From contig CAZLNM010000002.1 in assembly GCA_964561025.1 (NCBI GenBank), forward strand, positions 1-64,000: a DNA stretch of 64,000 bases, given 5' to 3'. The number at the start of each line of letters is the position of its first letter. Within the stretch, counting starts at the first letter, position 1. Position numbers and translations under genes: made by a program. A model generated the notes under the pieces. It made no database searches. It was given only the letters and a program-made list of their open reading frames with translations, and was not told the origin of the DNA. Below, in pieces: positions 47,228-55,044 of this stretch. The DNA comes from JAAZNF01 sp964561025 (GTDB taxonomy: Bacteria; Myxococcota; B64-G9).

Positions 47228-48988
47228 ATGTCGCCCGCGGACCCGGAGCCGAATCGCAGCACGGCGGGGGAGCCCGAGGAGATCCTCTCCCAGCTCGCTC
47301 TCACCGAGCTGAACCGCAAGCGCCGCACCTCCATGGTGGTGGCCTTGTGCGGAACGCTGATCTGCGGTGTGACCGGGGCGGTGGCGTTCTACCGGGGGCA
47401 GGTGCTGCGCGGTTGGATCATCGCCGCGGCGGGGCTGATCAGCGCCGCCGCCGTCCTGCTCCTGCGCCGGACCCGCCGGCCGGACCGCATCAACCTGCCT
47501 TCGCTGATCGGCATCTCGATCTTCACGCTGTACCTGCTGGTCACCGGTGGGACGGACAACAGCGGCGCGCTGTGGGTCACCATCTCCCCTCCCTTGCTGC
47601 TGTTCACCCTGGGGGTGCGCCGAGGCGGGCCGCTGGCCCTGATATTCCTGCTGGCGGCCCTGGTGATCCTGTTCTTCCCCGGCGATCGGCTGCTGCTGGC
47701 CACCTACACCCTGGACTTCAAGCTGCGCATCCTGCCGGCGATCCTGTTCGTGGCGGCGATCTCCTTCGCGTACGAGCTGGCGCGGGAGAAGGCGCAAGCC
47801 GGTTACGAGCGCGAGATCGTCGAGCGCCGGCGGGCCGAGCGGGCGGCCGACGAGGCCAACCAGGCCAAGAGCGCCTTCCTGGCCAAGATGAGCCACGAGC
47901 TGCGTACCCCGCTCAACGGCATCCTGGGCTTCGGTTCCTTGCTGAAAGAGGATCTCGCCGGGAGCGAGAGCCGGCGCTGGCTGGAGGCGCTGCTGCGCTC
48001 CGGGGAGCAGCTGAAGATCCTGATCGACGACCTTCTGGACCTGGCCACCGTCGAGGCGGGGCGCCTGCGCCTGAATCCGGGGCCGACCGACGTGGGAGTG
48101 CTGTGCCTCGAAACCGCGGAGGCGATGCAGCCGGCCGCCCGGGCCAAGGGGCTGACGCTCGTATGCCGGGTGGCGCCCGGGTTGCCCACCCCCCTGCGGG
48201 TGGACCGCCACCGGCTGGGTCAGGTGGTCCTGAACCTGCTCTCCAACGCCATCAAGTTCACGCCGGCGGGGGAGGTGCGCCTCGAGGTCGAGGGCCGGAC
48301 GGGTGCAGATCCGGCCCGTGTGGAGGTGACCCTGCGGGTGAGCGACCAGGGCCCCGGGGTGCCGCCGGAAGACAGGGAACGGATCTTCGAGCGCTTCTGG
48401 CAGGGACCCGAGGCGGCCGGCACGTCCGCGAGCGGCGTCGGGCTCGGGTTATCCATCTCCCGGGAGATCGTCAACGCCATGGGGGGGCGCATCTTCGTCG
48501 CGCCTGCCGGCGGTGCGGGGGCCACCTTCCAGGTCGAGCTGAGCCTGGAGCGTGTCCGGGAGCAGGCCGCGGAAGCGCCCCGGGCCAGCGCGCCGGCGGT
48601 GGCTCTGCGGCCGGGCGCTCGCATCCTGGTGGCGGACGACGACGCGACCAGCCGGGAGCTGATGGCATTGATGCTGCGGCGCCTCGGCGCCGAGGTGGAG
48701 CTGGTGAAAGACGGCCAGGAGGCGGTGGCCCGGATCGCCGCCGCGCGCTTCGACGTTGTTTTTCTGGACTGCAAGATGCCCAACCTCGATGGCTACGAGG
48801 CGGCCCGGCGCATCCGCGCGGGGGAGGGCCCGGCGAAAAACGTTCCGCTCGTGGCGGTCACCGCCGGGGTGCTGGAGGAGGAGTGCGCCCGCTGCCAGGC
48901 CGCGGGGATGGGCGCGGTGCTGGCCAAGCCGATTGAACCCGAGGCGCTGGCCAGGACGCTTCTGGGTGTGCTGAAAGAAAGAACCTGA
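47228..48988 (+). CDS. Hybrid sensor histidine kinase with receiver domain
   Basis: A protein of 586 residues. An N-terminal membrane sensor with about six helices (residues 35-190) has no periplasmic domain of note. A coiled coil (about 190-220) leads to the HisKA domain with the phospho-acceptor His in FLAKMSHELRTPLNGILG near residue 226. The ATPase domain has NLLSNAIKFTPAG (N box), SDQGPGVPPEDRERIFERF (G1) and GVGLGLSISREIV (G2). The C-terminal receiver has ILVADDDATSRELM and the phospho-Asp in DVVFLDCKMPNLDGYE. No partner regulator is adjacent, so output must pass to a remote phosphotransfer protein. Confidence 0.9.
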   Translation: MSPADPEPNRSTAGEPEEILSQLALTELNRKRRTSMVVALCGTLICGVTGAVAFYRGQVLRGWIIAAAGLISAAAVLLLRRTRRPDRINLPSLIGISIFTLYLLVTGGTDNSGALWVTISPPLLLFTLGVRRGGPLALIFLLAALVILFFPGDRLLLATYTLDFKLRILPAILFVAAISFAYELAREKAQAGYEREIVERRRAERAADEANQAKSAFLAKMSHELRTPLNGILGFGSLLKEDLAGSESRRWLEALLRSGEQLKILIDDLLDLATVEAGRLRLNPGPTDVGVLCLETAEAMQPAARAKGLTLVCRVAPGLPTPLRVDRHRLGQVVLNLLSNAIKFTPAGEVRLEVEGRTGADPARVEVTLRVSDQGPGVPPEDRERIFERFWQGPEAAGTSASGVGLGLSISREIVNAMGGRIFVAPAGGAGATFQVELSLERVREQAAEAPRASAPAVALRPGARILVADDDATSRELMALMLRRLGAEVELVKDGQEAVARIAAARFDVVFLDCKMPNLDGYEAARRIRAGEGPAKNVPLVAVTAGVLEEECARCQAAGMGAVLAKPIEPEALARTLLGVLKERT

Positions 48989-49008
48989 ACGAGGAACTTC
49001 TGCCGCGT

Positions 49009-50109
49009 TCACTTCTTGCAGTACGAGGCGAAGCCGAAGAAGTCCTGGCAGGTCGAGCCTGGAGGGCACAGGGACGGGTTCTCGATGCAGCCCAGCACCG
49101 AGCAGTACTTGAGGATGGGCAGGCACACCGGGAAGTCCGCCCCGCAGTCCATCTGGCAGGCGCAGGTCTCGCCGAAGCCGCGCGGGTCGCCGCCCAGGCA
49201 CTGGACGCACTTCTTGGGATCCTGGGACATGAGATCCTTGCTGCACTCGGCCCCCGTCGGGCAATCCTTGGTGCAGCCGCACTCGGCGCCGATGGCCAGG
49301 CTGTGGTCTCCCGGGACGCAAGGCTTGCAGAACCAGGTCACCGGGTTCTGCTGGTTGGTCATGTCGATGGAGGCGCTGCACTCGAACGTCCCCGGGCAGT
49401 TGTCGCCGAGGCCCGCGGTGCAGCCGGTGATGGTGCAGATGGCCGGGGCGTCCTCGGCCGCGGTGAGATCGCGGAAACAGTCCGGCGCCGCCGGGGTGCA
49501 GTCCTCGTCGCACAGGCAGCGCTCGCCCAGCGCGTGCGCGCCGCCCAGGCACTTCTGGCAGAAGGGCGGCTGGGGCGGGTCGGCGCTGGTGTAGAAGTCG
49601 TTGCACTTCATGCCCGGCGGGCAGTTGTCGGGGGACTTGGTGCAGTCCTTGATGGTGCAGTAGGTCGGGCCGGGGTCGTTGAGCACGTCGGCGAAGCAGA
49701 AGGGCGCCTCGCTCACGCACTCGCCGTCGCACTGGCAGTCCTGGCCCAGCGTCTTGTCGTGGGTCTGGGGACAGTCATTGTCCGTCCCGGCGTCCTGCCC
49801 GGCGTCCTGGCCCGCGTCCTGGCCGGCGTCCTGTCCCGCATCTTGGCCGGCGTCCTGGCCCGCGTCCTGGCCGCCGTCGCCCGAGACGCAGGTGTGGGTG
49901 CCGAGGTCGCAGGCACCGCTCGGACAGTCATTGTCTGAGGCGCAGCCGGGCCGGCAACACCCCTGGTCGCAGTAGGAGTCGCGCGGGCAGTCGGGGTGGT
50001 CGGCGCAGGTGCGCAGGCAACCGCCGTCGCCACCGTCGCCGCCGCCGCCCGAGCCCGAGCAACCCGCGGCGAGCACCAGCGCGAACAGACCGAGACGAAT
50101 GGTCTTCAT
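49009..50109 (-). CDS. Cys-rich lipoprotein with QDAG repeat spacer
   Basis: A protein of 366 residues. The lipobox is LAAGC (Cys17), followed by a Gly/Asp-rich spacer and seven Gln-Asp-Ala-Gly units. About 45 Cys residues are spread in short modules of the form DxDCPxGxxC and CxCDxDC, such as DNDCPSGACDLGTHTC, a style typical of Myxococcota surface lipoproteins and thought to form disulfide-rich or calcium-binding knots. GGAGG lies upstream of the ATG at 50109. The stop is 20 bases from the convergent kinase gene. Function unknown. Confidence 0.75.
   Translation of the reverse strand: MKTIRLGLFALVLAAGCSGSGGGGDGGDGGCLRTCADHPDCPRDSYCDQGCCRPGCASDNDCPSGACDLGTHTCVSGDGGQDAGQDAGQDAGQDAGQDAGQDAGQDAGTDNDCPQTHDKTLGQDCQCDGECVSEAPFCFADVLNDPGPTYCTIKDCTKSPDNCPPGMKCNDFYTSADPPQPPFCQKCLGGAHALGERCLCDEDCTPAAPDCFRDLTAAEDAPAICTITGCTAGLGDNCPGTFECSASIDMTNQQNPVTWFCKPCVPGDHSLAIGAECGCTKDCPTGAECSKDLMSQDPKKCVQCLGGDPRGFGETCACQMDCGADFPVCLPILKYCSVLGCIENPSLCPPGSTCQDFFGFASYCKK
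49786..49869 (-). repeat. Tandem 12-base repeat, seven units (QDAG)
   Basis: Seven in-frame copies of a 12-base unit encode Gln-Asp-Ala-Gly. Units differ only at third codon positions. Gain or loss of units would keep the frame, so the spacer length may vary between strains. Confidence 0.8.
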
Positions 50110-50183
50110 GGGTCCTCCTCTCCTGACAACGTTGCAGTCTCGCGCAAAGCGCGCCGGGGCGCAAGCTGGGGGCCGAAAAACCT

Positions 50184-50213
50184 TTGGACCTGCCCGCCGG
50201 CCTCGGCTAACAT
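50184..50213 (+). promoter_or_regulatory. Leaderless-type promoter of the 446-residue membrane protein
   Basis: TTGGAC (50184-50189), 18-base spacer, TAACAT (50208-50213), then 8 bases to the ATG at 50222. No ribosome site is visible. Confidence 0.45.
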
Positions 50214-50221
50214 TCCCCGGC

Positions 50222-51562
50222 ATGGACCCGGAGGGGTTGCCGCTTTCCGATGACGCCTTGGATCCCGCCGCCCGGCTGCGCCAGGCGCTGCTGGTGGGGA
50301 ATTCGCCCGAGGCGCTGAGCGCCTTTCGCCTGCTGAGTGCCCAGGGGCGCCTCCCCGACCTCGAGGCCGAGCTGGAGTACGAGCTGGCCGACCTGCTGAC
50401 CCCGGCGGACCCGCTGGAGGCGGCGCGGGCCTACCGCCGGGCCGCGGAGAAGGACCTTGCCGGCGAGCGCGCCCCGGTGGCGCTGCTCCAGGCCGGGCGG
50501 CTGCTCATCAACGCCGCCGGCCTGCCCGAGCCGGGCCGAAAGATGCTCCTGTACCTCTTGGAGAAGTTCCCCGCGCACCCGGTGGCCGAGGAGGCCCGCT
50601 CCCTGCTCGAATCCCCGGCGGCCGCCACGGTTGCGGTGCCGGCGGCGAAGAGCTACACGCCGCTCCTGGTCCGGCGCGCTTCGGAGGCTCGCCCGGGTCC
50701 CGCCCCGGAAGATGGCCAGGCGCCGGCGCCCCGGCGGAGCCCGCGCCAGGTGCTGGCGAGCGTCTTTGAGGTGTTCTCGGGGCGGTTGGGGAGCAGGCGC
50801 TACCGCGCCACCGCCCGCGTGGCGGCCGGCCTGTTCGTCGTCGCGCTCGGGGCCTGGGTGGCCACCTTCTTCACCCCGCCGGCGTTCCAGCGCGTGCGCG
50901 ACATCGATCCGGCGGTGCTGGCCGAGCCCGTCCAGCAGCCCACCCGGGCCGGGCCGGTGCTGATCTCGCGCGGCGACGACAACTACCGCCTGGAGCCGAC
51001 CGCCGACTACGAGCTCACCGGCCTGGTGGTGAGCGTGCGCAAGCTGTCCTACGCCAGCGAGGGCCTCTCGGAGGAGGTGTTCCCGCTCGATCTGTGCGTC
51101 ATCTGGGGGCCGAACATCCGCAGCGGCGTCTTCCGCAGCCCCGAGCTCGAGGTGGTCCAGGCCGGGCGGGTGTGCTACTTCCGCTGGCAGGGCCCCCTGC
51201 CGGTGGAGGAGCGGGCCATCTCCAACAACCACCTGATCCCGGCCGACGAGGCCATCGCCAGGCGGTTCGGCGAGCTTCGGGCCGGGCAGCAGGTGCGCTT
51301 GCGAGGGCAGCTCGTCGACGTGAACATGTTGCGGGGCGGGCGGCCGGGCACGGTGCGCTCCAGCCGCACGCGAGAGGACGGGGGGTACGGGGCCTGCGAG
51401 ATCTTGTACGTGACCGGCCTCGAGATCCTCAAACCGGCGCCGCTCTCCTTCGACGACCTCCATCGGGCGGCCTTCTGGGCCGTCGTAGCGCTGCTCTTGT
51501 TGTTCGTGTTGCGGTTTTTGCTGCTGCCGGTTTCGGCGACCCGGTCCCCGGCGACCGAATGA
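50222..51562 (+). CDS. Two-TM protein of unknown function with conserved WG/SNNHLIP domain
   Basis: A protein of 446 residues. Helical, tetratricopeptide-like N-terminal part (residues 15-130), a Pro/Ala-rich linker, one membrane helix (about 198-217), a soluble domain (about 240-400) and a C-terminal membrane helix (about 415-437). The soluble domain has strong motifs: LDLCVIWGPNI, AISNNHLIPADEAI and SSRTREDGGYGACEILYV. I have seen this motif set in uncharacterised proteobacterial membrane proteins but know no function. The Trp-Gly pair and the Asn-Asn-His cluster look like a ligand or catalytic site. The next gene follows after 30 bases. Confidence 0.7.
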   Translation: MDPEGLPLSDDALDPAARLRQALLVGNSPEALSAFRLLSAQGRLPDLEAELEYELADLLTPADPLEAARAYRRAAEKDLAGERAPVALLQAGRLLINAAGLPEPGRKMLLYLLEKFPAHPVAEEARSLLESPAAATVAVPAAKSYTPLLVRRASEARPGPAPEDGQAPAPRRSPRQVLASVFEVFSGRLGSRRYRATARVAAGLFVVALGAWVATFFTPPAFQRVRDIDPAVLAEPVQQPTRAGPVLISRGDDNYRLEPTADYELTGLVVSVRKLSYASEGLSEEVFPLDLCVIWGPNIRSGVFRSPELEVVQAGRVCYFRWQGPLPVEERAISNNHLIPADEAIARRFGELRAGQQVRLRGQLVDVNMLRGGRPGTVRSSRTREDGGYGACEILYVTGLEILKPAPLSFDDLHRAAFWAVVALLLLFVLRFLLLPVSATRSPATE

Positions 51563-51592
51563 GCGCCGGCCAGTTCGGCGCGGGAGGATGGC

Positions 51593-53056
51593 ATGAGGCA
51601 CCGCTGGTTGATGATGCTGGGACTCGGGCTTTCCCTGCTGGGAGGCTGCGCATACACCGCGGGCACGCCGCTCGACGTGGGCGAGCTGGGGTACACACCC
51701 TGTGACGGGCCCTATGCCTGCGGCGCCGGGCGCTACTGCAACGAGCAGGGGTACTGCGCCGCCGACTGCCGCTCCAGCGCGGACTGCGCCCTGCTGGGCC
51801 CGGGAATGGTGTGCACCCTCTACGGGCAGTGCCGCCTGCCCGACGGCGAGCACGCCTGCGCTGCGCACGCCGATTGCGGCGAGAACCGCTACTGCAACGG
51901 TGCCTGCCGGCGCAGCGGCTCCGCCTGCGGCTCGACCGCGGACTGCCCGTGGCACGAGCTCGACCCGGAGGACGTGTGCGAGGGGTTCTGCGGCGCCTTC
52001 TGCGGCAAGGACGACGACTGCCGCGCCTTCGGCGACAACCTGGAGTGCACCCCGGCGGCCCAGTGCCTGAAGCCCGGCTGGGAAAAATGGATCCCGGCCG
52101 GGGAGCTCCCGCCCACCGAGTGCGTGTGGGATCCCCAGTGCAAGACGCTGGGCTGGGCCTTTGTCTGCGATTGCCCCAAGGAGATCGACCCGCGCACCGG
52201 ACGATCGGTGTGCCAGGGCGGCGCGCGCAGCCGCTGCGTAAAGGACGATATCCCGCTCGACTTCGGCGCAGGGCCGGCGAGCAGCCCGGCGCACGCCTTC
52301 CGCGGGGTGTGGGGCATGCGCATGGAGATCGGCGTGGTCAGCGTGGGCGTGCCGCTGGTGAACCGGCAGAACACCTACTCCTCCAACCTGTTCTTGGTGC
52401 GCATCGATCACCGCGCCGGCGACACCCTGGAGATCACCGAGAAGCTGTGCCAGCTCAACCTGCTCAACTTCGCCGAGGACGACCGGCCCTTCACCGACCT
52501 GGCCTGGATGGTGATCCCCTACCGCTACCTGCGGGCGCTGCCGTTGCTAACACGGCAGGTGACGCTGTCGTCGAGCGCCGCCGGCGCGCCCTGGGAGACC
52601 ACCCGCTCGCTGGAGGTGCGCGGCGCTTTACTTGCGAATCCCGAGAGCGATCCGCTCCCCACCCGCCACGACTACGCCCAGGATCCGGCCGACGCGCGCA
52701 TCTGGGACCAGGACGGCGACGGCCACCCGGGCATGACCACGTTGATGGACGGGGTGCTGCGCGGCGAGATCTACAACGACCAGCGCTGGGCCGCCACCTA
52801 CCACGGCCAGATCCTCGACGCCGACCACGTGCGGGGGCTGGCGGAGATCCAGAACGAGCAGCTCATCCTGTCGGCCGGCTCGCCCAACCTGATCTACGAC
52901 ACCAGCACCGAGATCCACGCCCAGGCCGATCGCACCTACTTCCGCCTGATGCGCCTCGCGGACGACGCCTCCTGCGCCAACCTCATCCGCGAGGCCGCGC
53001 GCGAGTCGTCCTGGCTGCGACACACCCCCCACCTGATGGACGTGCCGGATCCCTGA
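51593..53056 (+). CDS. Cys-rich lipoprotein
   Basis: A protein of 487 residues. The lipobox is LLGGC (Cys19). The first 220 residues contain about 30 Cys in DxxDC/CxxxxxC modules (SADCALLGPGMVC, SGSACGSTADCPW), like the protein at 49009. The second half is a Cys-poor beta-rich domain with three Asp-rich loops (DQDGDGHPG) that could bind calcium. GGAGG lies upstream of the ATG. It probably forms an operon with the 446-residue membrane protein. The architecture is typical of myxobacterial surface proteins of unknown function. Confidence 0.75.
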   Translation: MRHRWLMMLGLGLSLLGGCAYTAGTPLDVGELGYTPCDGPYACGAGRYCNEQGYCAADCRSSADCALLGPGMVCTLYGQCRLPDGEHACAAHADCGENRYCNGACRRSGSACGSTADCPWHELDPEDVCEGFCGAFCGKDDDCRAFGDNLECTPAAQCLKPGWEKWIPAGELPPTECVWDPQCKTLGWAFVCDCPKEIDPRTGRSVCQGGARSRCVKDDIPLDFGAGPASSPAHAFRGVWGMRMEIGVVSVGVPLVNRQNTYSSNLFLVRIDHRAGDTLEITEKLCQLNLLNFAEDDRPFTDLAWMVIPYRYLRALPLLTRQVTLSSSAAGAPWETTRSLEVRGALLANPESDPLPTRHDYAQDPADARIWDQDGDGHPGMTTLMDGVLRGEIYNDQRWAATYHGQILDADHVRGLAEIQNEQLILSAGSPNLIYDTSTEIHAQADRTYFRLMRLADDASCANLIREAARESSWLRHTPHLMDVPDP

Positions 53057-53062
53057 GGGTGG

Positions 53063-53674
53063 TCAGCCGGGTTGGGCGAAGGCGAAGGACACCGTGGCCG
53101 CGGCCAGGATCTTGGCGTAGCTCGAGTACAGGGCGGCGGGCGCCGAGCCGGCCATGACGAACATGCGGTTCCCGCGCAAAAAGAAGGTGAGCCGCACCCG
53201 GTAGCCGCCGGCGGCCTGCACCAGCGCGTCGAACACCGTCCGCCCCGAGAACTTTCCCGTCTGGAACAGGAGGAGCTGGAGCTCGTTTCGCTGGATGTAC
53301 CCCCGGGCCCAGTCCTCGAGGACCGTGCCCTGGGGCACCCGCAGGAAAGCCACCTCGATAGTGACGGTCTTGTCTGGGGAGCGGGCCAGGGCCACCGGCA
53401 CCGGCACCTTGTCGTCGTTCTTGAGGTGGGTGGGCGTCAGCGTGATGGGCTCGCTCACCCACTCGCGGGGCGTAAGGAAGTAGAAGGCGAGGTCGGGCTG
53501 GCCCAGCGGCAAGAACTCGAGGCGCACGAAGTCGCGCTTTATCTCCTCGGGCGTGACCACGTCGTAGGTCGGCAGATCGCGGAAGGGATCCTCGGCCCCG
53601 GGGCCGGCGCCGCCGTCGCCCGGAGCGAAGCACACCATGCTGGACAGGAGGATGGACATCGTCGCCGGGTACAT
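53063..53674 (-). CDS. Secreted PsbP/DUF1795-like protein, single domain
   Basis: A protein of 203 residues with a weak signal sequence. It aligns with the N-terminal half of the protein encoded 2 bases upstream: TPEEIKRDFVRLEFLPLGQPD here against TPEEIKKGFSNLSTTPFGRED there. The rest follows the PsbP/Mog1-like alpha/beta sandwich pattern found in DUF1795 proteins. It has no lipobox Cys. I infer a duplicated partner of the larger lipoprotein. Confidence 0.6.
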   Translation of the reverse strand: MYPATMSILLSSMVCFAPGDGGAGPGAEDPFRDLPTYDVVTPEEIKRDFVRLEFLPLGQPDLAFYFLTPREWVSEPITLTPTHLKNDDKVPVPVALARSPDKTVTIEVAFLRVPQGTVLEDWARGYIQRNELQLLLFQTGKFSGRTVFDALVQAAGGYRVRLTFFLRGNRMFVMAGSAPAALYSSYAKILAAATVSFAFAQPG

Positions 53675-53676
53675 GC

Positions 53677-54879
53677 TCAGGGGACCAGTGGGGCCTCGCG
53701 CTTTACGCTGCGGGCCAGAATGTCGGCGGCGGCGAGCTCGAACACCCGCCAGGTCGTCATCCAGGCCAAAGGGTTGCCCTTGCGGTCCGGCATGAGCGCC
53801 CCCAGCGCGTAGTAGGCGGTGGCGTTCTGGTACACCAGCACGGCCAGCTCGCCCGGCACTCCACCCTGGCTGGCGCGGAACACCTCGATCTTGGCCAGCG
53901 GCGCGTCCTGCTTGGGGTCGAGATCGGCGGAGCGGATGCGCTCGCCGATGTTCACGCCGGCCTTCTCGAAGTCACCGCGCAGCTTCTTCTGTACGATGCC
54001 GGGATCCTCGGTGGGGCTTTTCAGCGTCGCCTTGACGTGGAGGAAGCCCACCGTCTTCTCCCCGGCCAAAAGCAGGACGTCCACGCCCACCTTGCCGGCG
54101 GGCAGATCGGAGGGCTCCTTCTTGTCCCACGACTCCGGGTAGCGGAACTCCAGGTGCGGGGGCCCCGGGTTCACGAACAGCGTCATGGGCTCGGCGAACT
54201 CCTCCGCGGCCGCCTTGGGGGTGAAGGAGACCGCCGCCAGACCGAAGATGCGGGCGTTCTCGTTGTAGAAATCGGCCAGCGCCGAGCCCACCACCAGGAA
54301 GATCTTGTCGCCGTGCCGCGAGAAGGTGAAGCGGGCCACGTAGTCGTCCTTGCCCATCTGCAGCACCCGCACCACCGCCTCGTCCACCGGGCGTCCGTTA
54401 TACACGCCGGGCCGGCGCAGCAGAGGTTTCAGCGAGGCGCCTTCCAGGTAGAAGGTCACCCAGTCGGAGAGGTCGACCTCGATGGGCACCTTGATGTAGC
54501 GCACCTCGATGGAGGCGTGGCCGTCGCGGTCCTCCGGCGCCTGCTGGCGGGTGAGCGGCACGAAGTCGGCCTCCGGGTTCTCGGCCAGCGCCCGGGGCAC
54601 TTTCACCGGGATGTCGCGCCAGTCGTTGGGCACGAGCAGCGACAGCGCCAGGTCCTCCCGCCCGAAGGGGGTGGTGGAGAGGTTGGAAAAGCCTTTCTTG
54701 ATTTCCTCAGGGGTGTAGAGCTTGTCGAACGGCGCCAGGTTGTCCATGTCGAGCGGTGTTCCTTTCTTGCAGCCGGGCAAGGCCAGCACAAGGCACGCGC
54801 CGAGGAGCGACACGCTAAAGAAGTATCGAGGAGGCCTCGCGGCCGCCGCCATTTGTTCAGGGCTGGTTCGTCGAGTCAT
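53677..54879 (-). CDS. Lipoprotein with two PsbP/DUF1795-like domains
   Basis: A protein of 400 residues. The start is one of two adjacent ATG codons (54882 or 54879); 54879 is chosen for its better spacing to GGAGG. The signal peptide ends in LALPGC (lipobox). Two similar domains follow: residues about 45-215 (YTPEEIKKGFSNLSTTPFG, then GASLKPLLRRPGVYNGRPVD) and about 220-390 (LEFRYPESWDKKEP, then ALGALMPDRKGNPLAWM). The first resembles the separate 203-residue protein encoded 2 bases downstream. Related proteins sit in envelopes of proteobacteria, often beside secretion or contact systems. Confidence 0.65.
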   Translation of the reverse strand: MTRRTSPEQMAAAARPPRYFFSVSLLGACLVLALPGCKKGTPLDMDNLAPFDKLYTPEEIKKGFSNLSTTPFGREDLALSLLVPNDWRDIPVKVPRALAENPEADFVPLTRQQAPEDRDGHASIEVRYIKVPIEVDLSDWVTFYLEGASLKPLLRRPGVYNGRPVDEAVVRVLQMGKDDYVARFTFSRHGDKIFLVVGSALADFYNENARIFGLAAVSFTPKAAAEEFAEPMTLFVNPGPPHLEFRYPESWDKKEPSDLPAGKVGVDVLLLAGEKTVGFLHVKATLKSPTEDPGIVQKKLRGDFEKAGVNIGERIRSADLDPKQDAPLAKIEVFRASQGGVPGELAVLVYQNATAYYALGALMPDRKGNPLAWMTTWRVFELAAADILARSVKREAPLVP

Positions 54880-55044
54880 CATCCCTCCTGAGAAGAGCCG
54901 CACGCCCCGCCACGTTGGCACTTCACGAATCCAAAATCAAGTCACTCCGCTCCGCGCGCGCCGACACGGAGAGCGCCGTGCAACCAATGCGCGTCGCGCG
55001 AGACGATGGGTGGAGGTGGGGAGAAAGGCCGTGGCTTGCCCGGC

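Noticed and set aside
49786..49869. Regular repeats as a CRISPR array
   Set aside because: Units are 12 bases, contiguous and in frame within a lipoprotein gene, without spacers or cas genes.
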